Shown piece by piece: positions 57,823 through 64,000 of a DNA stretch of 64,000 bases (its first letter is position 1; every line of letters starts with the position of its first letter). The stretch lies in the NCBI RefSeq assembly GCF_002295065.1, contig NZ_NSGG01000003.1:310001-374000 (forward strand), written 5' to 3'. The notes under the pieces are model-generated. The model ran no database searches and was not told the origin of the DNA. It saw only the letters and a program-made list of their open reading frames with translations. The position numbers were made by a program, and so were the translations under genes. Source of the DNA: Mesorhizobium sp. WSM3859 (GTDB taxonomy: Bacteria > Pseudomonadota > Alphaproteobacteria > Rhizobiales > Rhizobiaceae).

Positions 57823-58096
57823 GCTTCCTCCGGAAGTGGGTTGGAGCCTGGGGAGAACCCTTGGAAAAGGATGCCGCGACACATAGCAGGCACGGCCTTT
57901 TAGTCAACAAATCGGGATGGATTTTGCCGGGCTTGTGATGGCGTCTTTTTTGTGTGTCGAGCGCCTTACATTAGCGATAGCGGGGGACAGTCGCGAGAGC
58001 TTTGTTGACGCGCCCTTCACCCGGCGCCTAATCTTTCCGAGGTAACGCGTTCTGAATGCGTGCGATTCGGTGATGGGCAGGGCATAGGACGAAGCC

Positions 58097-58369
58097 ATGA
58101 CCGGGGAAACGACCCTCAAGGAAGTCATCGCCAGGCTGGGCAAGGCCATGGAAGGGCTGGAAAACGCCGTGGCGGCGAAGCTCGAGCATGAGCGTGATTA
58201 TTCGGAAGCCGAGGCAGAGGTGCAGCGCATGAACGCCGACCGTTCGCGCCTGGCGCAGGAGCTCGACAATTCCGAGGCGCGTGCCGAGCGGCTTGAAGAC
58301 GCCAACAAGGAAGTGTCGCGACGGCTGGTGACCGCCATGGAAACCATCCGCGCCGTGTTGGACAGATAG
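58097..58369 (+). CDS. DUF4164 family coiled-coil protein
   Basis: This 90-residue, strongly helical protein contains TTLKEVIARLGKAMEGLENA then LEHERDYSEAEAEVQRMNAD, one continuous coiled coil of the DUF4164 type. The start ATG at 58097 lacks a strong ribosome-binding site. It lies 18 bp upstream of zapA on the same strand, a conserved pairing in Rhizobiales as I recall, and divergent from tkt. A link to division is suggested only by the context. Confidence 0.88.
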   Translation: MTGETTLKEVIARLGKAMEGLENAVAAKLEHERDYSEAEAEVQRMNADRSRLAQELDNSEARAERLEDANKEVSRRLVTAMETIRAVLDR

Positions 58370-58387
58370 GGCTGGACAGGTAGCGCA

Positions 58388-58753
58388 ATGGCACAGGTCA
58401 CGGTTTCCATCGACGGCAAGCAGTATCGGATGGCCTGTGACGAGGGCCAGGAAGAGCACCTGATCGACCTTGCCGAGCGCTTCGACCGTTATGTCTCGCA
58501 TCTGAAGGATTCCTTCGGCGAGATCGGCGACCAGCGGCTCACCGTCATGGCCGGCATCATGGTGATGGACGAGCTGTCCGAGCTCACCAAGCGCGTCAAG
58601 GGCATGGAGAGCGAGGTGCTGACCTTGCGCAAGACGCGCGACGAGGCGCTGACCAAGGCCGACAAGAGCGACAGCGTGCTGACAACGGCGCTCGGCGCGC
58701 TTGCGCAGCGCATGGAAGATCTCGCGGTGACGCTCGCGGTGAAGAAGGCCTGA
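58388..58753 (+). CDS. zapA: Cell division protein ZapA
   Basis: This 121-residue ZapA-family protein (VSIDGKQYRMACDEGQEEHL, IDLAERFDRYVSHLKDSFG, LTVMAGIMVMDELSEL, then a coiled coil MESEVLTLRKTRDEALTKAD) binds and bundles FtsZ filaments at mid-cell. It is co-oriented and probably co-transcribed with the DUF4164 gene. The length is typical of alphaproteobacterial ZapA. Confidence 0.93.
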   Translation: MAQVTVSIDGKQYRMACDEGQEEHLIDLAERFDRYVSHLKDSFGEIGDQRLTVMAGIMVMDELSELTKRVKGMESEVLTLRKTRDEALTKADKSDSVLTTALGALAQRMEDLAVTLAVKKA

Positions 58754-58944
58754 GCGGCTCCGGTACCCGTTCCGACGGAAAATCCTGCCGCGAATTGCCG
58801 GCGGTCACGCAAAAAATTCGCCTCGCGTGGGCCATCACCATCATCGCGAGCGTTTAATCCAAGGCGCGATGGTGCTACGCTTTTGCCGCCGGCGACGGCC
58901 AGCCGCAAGCCGGCTACGATTTTCAAAAAGGGTAGGGACAGGTC

Positions 58945-59604
58945 ATGAGTCTTCGTATCAACGATGTCGCGCCGGATTTCACGGCCGAGACCACGCAGGG
59001 CACCATCAACTTCCATGACTGGATCGGCGACGGCTGGGCGGTGCTTTTCAGCCACCCAAAGAATTTCACGCCGGTCTGCACGACCGAGCTCGGCACAATG
59101 GCCGGTCTCGAGGGCGAGTTCAAAAAGCGCAATGTCAAGATCATCGGCATCTCGGTCGATCCGGTGTCGAGCCACGACAAGTGGCAGGCCGACATCAAGA
59201 CCGCTACCGGCCAAACGGTGCACTATCCGCTGATCGGCGACAAGGACCTCAAGGTCGCCAAGCTCTATGAAATGCTGCCGGCGGGCGCCGGCGAGAGCTC
59301 CGAGGGCCGCACGCCGGCGGACAACGCCACGGTGCGCTCGGTCTATGTCATCGGCCCGGACAAGAAGATCAAGCTGGTGCTGACCTATCCGATGACCACG
59401 GGCCGCAACTTCGACGAGATCCTGCGCGTCATCGATTCCATCCAGCTGACCGCAAAACACCAGGTGGCGACGCCGGCCAACTGGAAGCAGGGCGACGATG
59501 TGATCATCACTGCCGCCGTCTCCAATGAGGATGCGATCAAGCGTTTTGGCGCGTATGAGACTGTTCTTCCTTACCTAAGGAAGACCAAGCAGCCGACGGC
59601 GTGA
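58945..59604 (+). CDS. Peroxiredoxin (1-Cys, Prx6 type)
   Basis: This 219-residue AhpC/TSA-family peroxidase has the peroxidatic Cys45 in FTPVCTTELG, then KIIGISVDPVSSHDKWQADI and the Prx6-like C-terminal domain (NWKQGDDVIITAAVSNEDAI). A resolving Cys is not evident, consistent with the 1-Cys group. The stop is at 59602-59604, and a palindromic element begins 9 bp later. It is convergent with rpoH, a stress sigma factor. Confidence 0.94.
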   Translation: MSLRINDVAPDFTAETTQGTINFHDWIGDGWAVLFSHPKNFTPVCTTELGTMAGLEGEFKKRNVKIIGISVDPVSSHDKWQADIKTATGQTVHYPLIGDKDLKVAKLYEMLPAGAGESSEGRTPADNATVRSVYVIGPDKKIKLVLTYPMTTGRNFDEILRVIDSIQLTAKHQVATPANWKQGDDVIITAAVSNEDAIKRFGAYETVLPYLRKTKQPTA

Positions 59605-59612
59605 GCTTTTTT

Positions 59613-59787
59613 CCTTCTCCCCGTTGAACGGGGAGAAGGTGCCCGAAGGGCGGATGAGGGGCGGCGCGGCGATCGAGGATGAGCGCGCCGGCTCCCGATC
59701 CGATTGTTGGAACGGTAACCTCGCAGCGTCGGCGCTGCCCCTCATTGTCCTGCCGGACATTTCTCCCCGTATAGTGACGGGGAGAAA
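59613..59787. repeat. Nested palindromic element between convergent genes, copy D
   Basis: The left part holds CCTTCTCCCCGTTGAACGGG and GATGAGGGGCGGCGC; the right holds GGCGCTGCCCCTCAT and TTCTCCCCGTATAGTGACGG. It is closely related to copy A (17061-17236). It lies between the peroxiredoxin gene and the convergent rpoH. Confidence 0.88.
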
Positions 59788-59814
59788 GGGCATGATTCAC
59801 CACCTTCGCCAAAC

Positions 59815-59845
59815 AAAAAAGGCGACGCCGAAGCGCCGCCTTTTT
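59815..59845 (-). terminator. Rho-independent terminator of rpoH
   Basis: AAAAGGCG-A-CGC pairs with GCG-C-CGCCTTTT around a TTCG loop on the minus strand and is followed by TTTTTTGTTTG. It starts 19 bp past the rpoH stop. Confidence 0.88.
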
Positions 59846-59863
59846 CATTTCGTGCCTTGACCT

Positions 59864-60775
59864 TTAAGCCGCCGGCTGCGCTTCGATGGTGCGCAGCGCC
59901 TGCATCTGGCGCTTGGCGGCGGCCTTGACCGCGTCCTGCACCTTCTCGAAGGCGCGCACCTCGATCTGGCGCACGCGCTCGCGGCTGATGTCGAACTCGG
60001 CCGAGAGCTCTTCCAGCGTCAGCGGCTCTTCGGCGAGGCGGCGCGCCTCGAAGATGCGCCGCTCGCGATCGTTGAGGACCGACAGAGCGCCCGACAGCAT
60101 GGAGCGCCGGTTTTCCAGCTCGTCCTGCTCGATCAGCATCTCTTCCTGGCTTTCGTGGTCGTCGACCAGCCAGTCCTGCCATTCGCCGGACTCGCCTTCG
60201 CTTGCCCGGATCGGAGCGTTGAGCGAGGCGTCGCCCGACAGGCGGCGGTTCATCGACACCACTTCGGCCTCGGAAACGTTGAGGCGGGTGGCGATCTCGG
60301 CGATCTGGTCGGGCTTCAAGTCGCCGTCATCGAGCGCCTGGATCTTGCCCTTCACCTTGCGCAGGTTGAAGAACAGACGCTTCTGATTGGCGGTGGTGCC
60401 CATCTTGACCAGGCTCCACGAGCGCAGGATGTATTCCTGGATCGAGGCCTTGATCCACCACATGGCATAGGTGGCGAGCCGGAAACCACGCTCCGGTTCG
60501 AATTTCTTCACGGCCTGCATGAGGCCGACATTGCCTTCCGAGATCACCTCGCCGATCGGCAGGCCGTAGCCGCGATAGCCCATGGCGATCTTGGCGACGA
60601 GCCGCAAATGGCTGGTGACGAGCTTGTGGGCAGCGGTGGTGTCCTGATGCTCGGCGTAACGTTTCGCGAGCATGTACTCTTCCTGCGGCTGAAGCATCGG
60701 AAAGCGGCGGATTTCTTCCAGGTAACGGGCGAGACCGCCTTCACCGGAAACAATACTGGGTAACGATTGGGCCAT
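59864..60775 (-). CDS. rpoH: RNA polymerase sigma-32 factor
   Basis: This 303-residue heat-shock sigma factor has region 2 (NVGLMQAVKKFEPERGFRLA, TYAMWWIKASIQEYIL), the RpoH box QKRLFFNLRKVKGK after RSWSLVKMGTTAN, and region 4 (LTLEELSAEFDISRERVRQI). The ATG at 60775 has GAGAGGGG upstream; a longer frame to 60826 reads as leader. A TATATA at 60866-60871 (minus strand) could be the -10 element. It is convergent with a peroxiredoxin gene. Confidence 0.96.
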   Translation of the reverse strand: MAQSLPSIVSGEGGLARYLEEIRRFPMLQPQEEYMLAKRYAEHQDTTAAHKLVTSHLRLVAKIAMGYRGYGLPIGEVISEGNVGLMQAVKKFEPERGFRLATYAMWWIKASIQEYILRSWSLVKMGTTANQKRLFFNLRKVKGKIQALDDGDLKPDQIAEIATRLNVSEAEVVSMNRRLSGDASLNAPIRASEGESGEWQDWLVDDHESQEEMLIEQDELENRRSMLSGALSVLNDRERRIFEARRLAEEPLTLEELSAEFDISRERVRQIEVRAFEKVQDAVKAAAKRQMQALRTIEAQPAA

Positions 60776-60990
60776 GATAGCGCCCCTCTCTCTTTGGAGT
60801 GGATGCCCCCGAAACGCGGCGGGCACACGTCACGGATGCCAAAGGCTCATCCGCGACAACCTGTGTATATAGGAACAAAACCAGAAAAGACAGGCATTTG
60901 TTCAACGCTAAACAGTCTGTCACGCTGAAGTGAACAACGCCGGTCAGGTTTTTTGATGGCTGGTTTGCAGCTTGTTCGTGGCGGGCCGGT

Positions 60991-62055
60991 TCAAAGTTTT
61001 CGGAAGTCGCCGACGAGTTCCTCCATGTCTCCCGGCATCGGCGCTTCGAACCTCATCGTTAAATGGGTGGTCGGGTGCCGGAATTCAAGGAGCCAGGCGT
61101 GCAGGGCCTGCCGGGGAAAGGCTTGGACCTTGGTTTTCAGGGGGACGGGCAGCCGGTTGGCCTTGGTGCGGAAGGCCTGGCCGTAATCCGGATCGCCGAC
61201 CACCGGGTGGCCGATATGGGCCATGTGGACGCGGATCTGGTGGGTGCGCCCGGTCTCCAGCCGGCATTCGACCAAGCTTGCGGTGGCGAAGGCCTGCTGG
61301 CCCTCGCCGAAGCGCTCGATGACGGAGAAATGGGTGACGGCATGACGGGCATCGTCGCGGCCTTCCGGCACCACGGCTCGGCGCACGCGGTCGGCGGCGC
61401 GGCCCAAGGCTGCGTCGACGGTGCCGGTCGGCCGCTGCGGAATGCCCCAGACCAGCGCCAGATAGGCGCGCTCGAGATCGCCGGTGCGGCCATGGTCGGC
61501 AAAGGCTTCCGACAGCGCCTTGTGCGCCCGGTCGGTCTTGGCCACGACCATGACGCCGCTGGTCTCCTTGTCCAGCCGGTGCACGATACCCGGCCGCCTG
61601 ACGCCGCCGATACCTGACAGGGTCTCGCCGCAATGATGGATCAGAGCGTTGACCAGCGTGCCGGTCCAGTTGCCGGCGCCGGGATGGACGACCAGTCCCG
61701 CCGGCTTGTTGATGACGATCAGCTCGTTGTCCTCGTAGAGGATGTCGAGGGGAATGTCCTCGCCTTGCGGCTCGGCCGGTTCGGGCGCGGGCACCAGAAT
61801 TTCGATCCGCTCACCGGAAATCAGCTTGCGCTTGGTCTCCAGCACCGGCTTGCCGGCGATGGAAACCGCGCCTTGGCGGATCAGCGCCTGCACACGGCTG
61901 CGCGAGAGCTCCGGCCCGAGCCTGACGGCAAGCCACTGGTCGAGGCGCTGGCCGGCGGCGTCGGGGCCGGCTTCCAGCACGACGGCTTCGCCGGATTCCT
62001 CGTCCGCCAATTCGTCCTCTATCAATATCGGGGTCTCTTCGTTATGAGCGCTCAT
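60991..62055 (-). CDS. rluD: RluA-family pseudouridine synthase (RluD-like)
   Basis: This 354-residue enzyme has an S4 RNA-binding domain (LSRSRVQALIRQGAVSIAGK) and a catalytic domain with RPGIVHRLDKETSGVMVVAK, whose Asp is the nucleophile, then LVECRLETGRTHQIRVHMAH. RluD isomerises uridines in helix 69 of 23S rRNA. An acidic N-terminal extension of about 30 residues (EETPILIEDELADEESGE) precedes the S4 domain. It lies upstream of rpoH on the same strand, 215 bp away. Confidence 0.93.
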   Translation of the reverse strand: MSAHNEETPILIEDELADEESGEAVVLEAGPDAAGQRLDQWLAVRLGPELSRSRVQALIRQGAVSIAGKPVLETKRKLISGERIEILVPAPEPAEPQGEDIPLDILYEDNELIVINKPAGLVVHPGAGNWTGTLVNALIHHCGETLSGIGGVRRPGIVHRLDKETSGVMVVAKTDRAHKALSEAFADHGRTGDLERAYLALVWGIPQRPTGTVDAALGRAADRVRRAVVPEGRDDARHAVTHFSVIERFGEGQQAFATASLVECRLETGRTHQIRVHMAHIGHPVVGDPDYGQAFRTKANRLPVPLKTKVQAFPRQALHAWLLEFRHPTTHLTMRFEAPMPGDMEELVGDFRKL

Positions 62056-62081
62056 CGAAACCCGTTGCGGATTGTTTAGCC

Positions 62082-62465
62082 ATGGCCCGGCCGATCGCCG
62101 AAGAAGATGAGGAAAAGCCGCTCGACCCCGCGGCCGAGAATGTGCGCCGCAAGCTCGTCCGCTTCATGATCGTCAATCTCGGCCTTCTGTTTCTCGCCCT
62201 TATGGTGGTGATCGGCGCGCTTGTCTACAAAGCGCGCAACGCGCCTGTTGCCGGACCGGCGCCTGCCGGCGATGTCCAGGTTCCGGTCGGCGCGTCGCTC
62301 TCGGGCGACATCGTGCTTCCCGTGGGCGCCAAGGTGATCAGCCAGTCGCTCTCCGGAAACCGCCTGTCGATCGACGCCGAGCTTGCCGATGGCAGCCGTT
62401 CGATCTTCGTCTACGACATCGCCGAGCGCCGCGTGATCGGCCAATTCCCAATCCGAAACAAATGA
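62082..62465 (+). CDS. DUF6476-like single-pass membrane protein
   Basis: This 127-residue protein has an acidic N terminus, then one membrane segment (FMIVNLGLLFLALMVVIGAL). A beta-rich domain follows (DIVLPVGAKVISQSLSGNRL, SIFVYDIAERRVIGQFPI), matching the DUF6476 pattern of small alphaproteobacterial membrane proteins. The function is unknown. It overlaps the next gene by ATGA at 62462-62465, so the two are coupled, and it is divergent from rluD. Confidence 0.82.
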   Translation: MARPIAEEDEEKPLDPAAENVRRKLVRFMIVNLGLLFLALMVVIGALVYKARNAPVAGPAPAGDVQVPVGASLSGDIVLPVGAKVISQSLSGNRLSIDAELADGSRSIFVYDIAERRVIGQFPIRNK

Positions 62466-62875
62466 GCGGCTTTGCCGAACATCGCAGCGTCGCGACCGTG
62501 GCGGTCGTCGTCGCCAATTACGCCGAGGCGATCGCCTGGTATGTCGAGCGGCTCGGCTTCGTGCTTGCCGAGGATGTTGACCTTGGCGGCGGCAAGCGCT
62601 GGGTCACCGTCGCGCCGGCGAAAGGCCAAGCCGCGCGGCTGCTCCTGGCGGAAGCTTCCGGCGAGGAGCAGGCCAGCCGCATCGGAAACCAGACCGGCGG
62701 CCGGGTTTTTCTCTTCCTCGAGACCGACGATTTTGCCCGCGACCATCGGGCGATGCTCGACAGGGGCATCGAGTTCCGCGAGGCGCCGCGCCACGAAGCC
62801 TATGGCACGGTGGCGGTATTTTCCGATCTCTACGGCAATCTCTGGGACCTGATCGAGCCGAAACGGCAAGGCTGA
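62462..62875 (+). CDS. VOC (glyoxalase/bleomycin resistance) family protein
   Basis: This 137-residue protein has a vicinal oxygen chelate fold: VAVVVANYAEAIAWYVERLG, FVLAEDVDLGGGKRWVTVAP, LFLETDDFARDHRAML and YGTVAVFSDLYGNLWDLIEP with the C-terminal metal-ligand Glu position. Such proteins bind metal and act as isomerases, dioxygenases or resistance proteins. It overlaps the DUF6476-like gene by four bases. A tRNA gene follows 85 bp downstream. The substrate is unknown. Confidence 0.9.
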   Translation: MSGFAEHRSVATVAVVVANYAEAIAWYVERLGFVLAEDVDLGGGKRWVTVAPAKGQAARLLLAEASGEEQASRIGNQTGGRVFLFLETDDFARDHRAMLDRGIEFREAPRHEAYGTVAVFSDLYGNLWDLIEPKRQG

Positions 62876-62960
62876 CAGGGGTATTTCGCAAAGTCTGCGG
62901 ACAGCCCGAAACCCCAGTTGCTTTTTCCCAGCCGCCAGCCTATGTAGCCGGTTCTTGAGC

Positions 62961-63035
62961 GCGCCCATCGTCTAGCGGTCAGGACACCGCCCTCTCACGG
63001 CGGGAACAGGGGTTCGATTCCCCTTGGGCGTACCA
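62961..63035 (+). tRNA. tRNA-Glu (anticodon CTC)
   Basis: This is a complete 75-base cloverleaf with encoded CCA. The acceptor arm GCGCCCA pairs with TGGGCGT (G1-U72 wobble). The anticodon stem CCGCC/GGCGG encloses CTCTCAC with anticodon CTC at 62994-62996. The T arm is GGGG-TTCGATT-CCCC. Downstream sequence has lower GC and poorly recognised ORFs, as is common next to tRNA genes that serve as integration sites. Confidence 0.96.
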
Positions 63036-63077
63036 AGCTTCCAAAAACTGATTTTCGAAAAGAATCCAGAAGGCAGA

Positions 63078-63332
63078 TCATTCCGCAGCAAGGGCGACGG
63101 CGGCGAATCCGGCTTCCGTTCTTTCGCGTGACGCTTGCTCCAACAACCTCGACAGGTGCTGGAGGTGCATCGATTGCGCATCTTCAAGCAATTGCAGAAA
63201 GTTGGACGCTTTGCCACGCGGCAACCGACGGCGCTTCAGCGCGGCGATGCGCGCGCGCTGGCACTTGATGTGCCGCTCTGCTTGCAGAACGTGCCGTTCC
63301 GCCATCTGGATGTCGTCAGCCAGTGCCATCAA
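63078..63332 (-). CDS. Conserved small helical protein, function unknown
   Basis: This 84-residue protein carries IQMAERHVLQAERHIKCQRA and FLQLLEDAQSMHLQHLSRLL, the pattern of a small rhizobial family with an A-E-x-H-V repeat and a central helical hairpin. Codon use is less GC-rich at third positions than the neighbours. Starts at 63332 (GTG/ATG region) or 63329 are both possible. Its function is not known. It lies just downstream of the tRNA-Glu gene on the other strand. Confidence 0.65.
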   Translation of the reverse strand: MMALADDIQMAERHVLQAERHIKCQRARIAALKRRRLPRGKASNFLQLLEDAQSMHLQHLSRLLEQASRERTEAGFAAVALAAE

Positions 63333-63476
63333 CCGCTAAACGGTCACGGCGGGCAGGGAGTTCCGTAGGGCAGGTTCTTAAAACGCAGGTCTCGATTGGA
63401 GCCTGCCCCAGCTACAGCTACCGCGACAATGCAAAGCATGTCCGAATCGGTCCAGACTGCTGAGCCGTGCGCCGGC

Positions 63477-63782
63477 CTAGAGGCGCTTTAAGAGCAACTT
63501 TCCCAATGGATACAATTTGGGACTGCTGCGAAACTTGTCGATGATTTTCACCGGCGAAAGGTCCCACCAGGACGTTGAACGTTTCCGCATGCGCACACAC
63601 GATCCTGCGGGTTCGCCAGACCGCTCGGCGGACTCTGTATGGTGTCTTTGTCGTTCGGCATAGAAGGCGATGTAGCGATCGAGCGCGGCACGGAACTCCT
63701 CCTCACGTCCGGGAGGGCTTTGAACCGCCCGCACAGTTGGGGCTTCAGTTGCTATCGTCGGGTAGTCCCGGCTCCCAGGCAT
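63477..63782 (-). CDS. Doubtful hypothetical protein
   Basis: This reading frame of about 101 residues (MPGSRDYPTIATEAPTVRAV; EEEFRAALDRYIAFYAERQR) has a plausible helical part but a C terminus with no recognisable pattern (KIIDKFRSSPKLYPLGKLLL). I do not recognise the family, there is no clear ribosome-binding site, and the base composition differs from neighbours. It may be a real accessory gene or a relic next to the tRNA. Confidence 0.25.
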   Translation of the reverse strand: MPGSRDYPTIATEAPTVRAVQSPPGREEEFRAALDRYIAFYAERQRHHTESAERSGEPAGSCVRMRKRSTSWWDLSPVKIIDKFRSSPKLYPLGKLLLKRL

Positions 63783-63893
63783 TGCACGCTCTCCTCTGGC
63801 TGAGCTGGAGCCAAGATGTCGGGCCGCCTGCAAAACGTATCGAAGCGCGGCCGAACAGTTCCGAAAATCGCCGAAAACACATAATGTCTCGTG

Positions 63894-64000
63894 ATGCCGG
63901 AGCAGCGGCTCGCATTTGGTCCTTTTGTGCTCAACCCCGAGGCGGGAACGCTTCTGAGGCAGGGCCTGCCTGTCGCGATCAGCTACCGGGGGCTGCTGCT
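63894..64000 (+). CDS. Winged-helix transcriptional regulator (partial)
   Basis: The window ends 35 codons into this gene. The visible start (MPEQRLAFGPFVLNPEAGTL, then RQGLPVAISYRGLLL) matches the first strands of an OmpR/CadC-type winged helix as found in the N terminus of CadC-like or winged-helix/adenylate-cyclase proteins that carry TPR domains. The rest of the protein is outside the window. A GTG three bases upstream is an alternative start. Confidence 0.55.
   Translation, partial: MPEQRLAFGPFVLNPEAGTLLRQGLPVAISYRGLL

Noticed and set aside
58754..58944. Possible 6S RNA downstream of zapA
   Set aside because: zapA is often followed by 6S RNA, but I could not fold this segment into the closing stem and central bubble of 6S and no folate cyclo-ligase gene follows. 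A covariance-model search would settle it.

Overview
The window reads as a chromosomal segment of a high-GC alphaproteobacterium of the Rhizobiales, most like Mesorhizobium or a close Phyllobacteriaceae relative. The basis is the set of alphaproteobacterial families present (DUF1244, DUF1036, DUF1192, DUF465, DUF1127, DUF3309, TrcR/DUF1013, RpoH), the rhizobial tkt-gap-(antiporter)-pgk-class I aldolase order, and a dense population of palindromic intergenic repeats. The taxonomic call is inference from content; no database search was possible. No insertion sequence, prophage, CRISPR array or plasmid function is visible.

Layout. 1-2.4 kb: two divergent citrate synthase paralogues, one fused to a DNA-binding domain. 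2.6-10.3 kb: patatin phospholipase, coniferyl-aldehyde-type dehydrogenase, an RND efflux pair (adaptor and permease) and a tiny DUF3309 membrane protein. 10.4-13.5 kb: NAD(P)-binding oxidoreductase, LysR regulator, MFS transporter. 13.7-18.9 kb: DUF1244, N-formylglutamate amidohydrolase, DUF1036, pyruvate kinase, alpha/beta hydrolase, membrane protein. 19.2-21.4 kb: L32, MtgA, farnesyl diphosphate synthase. 21.4-24.3 kb: LysR regulator with a divergent SDR / frameshifted SDR / tautomerase operon. 24.4-30 kb: hybrid histidine kinase, lytic transglycosylase, IspG and two divergent DUF465 proteins. 30.2-36 kb: IclR regulator, a polar amino-acid-type ABC importer, a RidA-family protein and a SelA-fold PLP enzyme, which together look like an uptake-and-deamination unit. 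36-39.2 kb: PurE/PurK, an LprI-like protein, L36 and a TPR protein. 39.3-45.3 kb: small regulated modules (HxlR-hydrolase; GST-ArsR-SRPBCC; ArsR-MFS), DUF1192 and a quinone oxidoreductase. 45.5-49.7 kb: DUF1127, TrcR, and a WYL-regulator neighbourhood with two copies of one palindromic operator, two tiny genes, a truncated SGNH hydrolase and a DUF899 protein. 49.8-57.8 kb: glycolytic/Calvin-type cluster (tkt, gap, pgk, class I aldolase) with a K+/H+ antiporter inside it. 58-63 kb: DUF4164, ZapA, peroxiredoxin, RpoH, RluD-type pseudouridine synthase, DUF6476-like protein, VOC protein and tRNA-Glu(CTC). The right edge holds a conserved small protein, a doubtful ORF and the beginning of a winged-helix regulator.

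The strongest unexplained structure is non-coding. Three copies of a ~140-166 bp inverted-repeat element each begin at the base after a stop codon. Four large nested palindromes sit only between convergent genes. Every convergent junction with a gap above 150 bp in the window carries one of these two element types. Other points worth follow-up are the CCTCCTGACA-N6-TGTCAGGAGG operator pair around the WYL regulator and a possible cysteine-less alkyltransferase-like protein, the HTH-citrate synthase pair, the IclR/ABC/RidA/PLP unit, and a three-hairpin 3' region after the DUF1127 gene.
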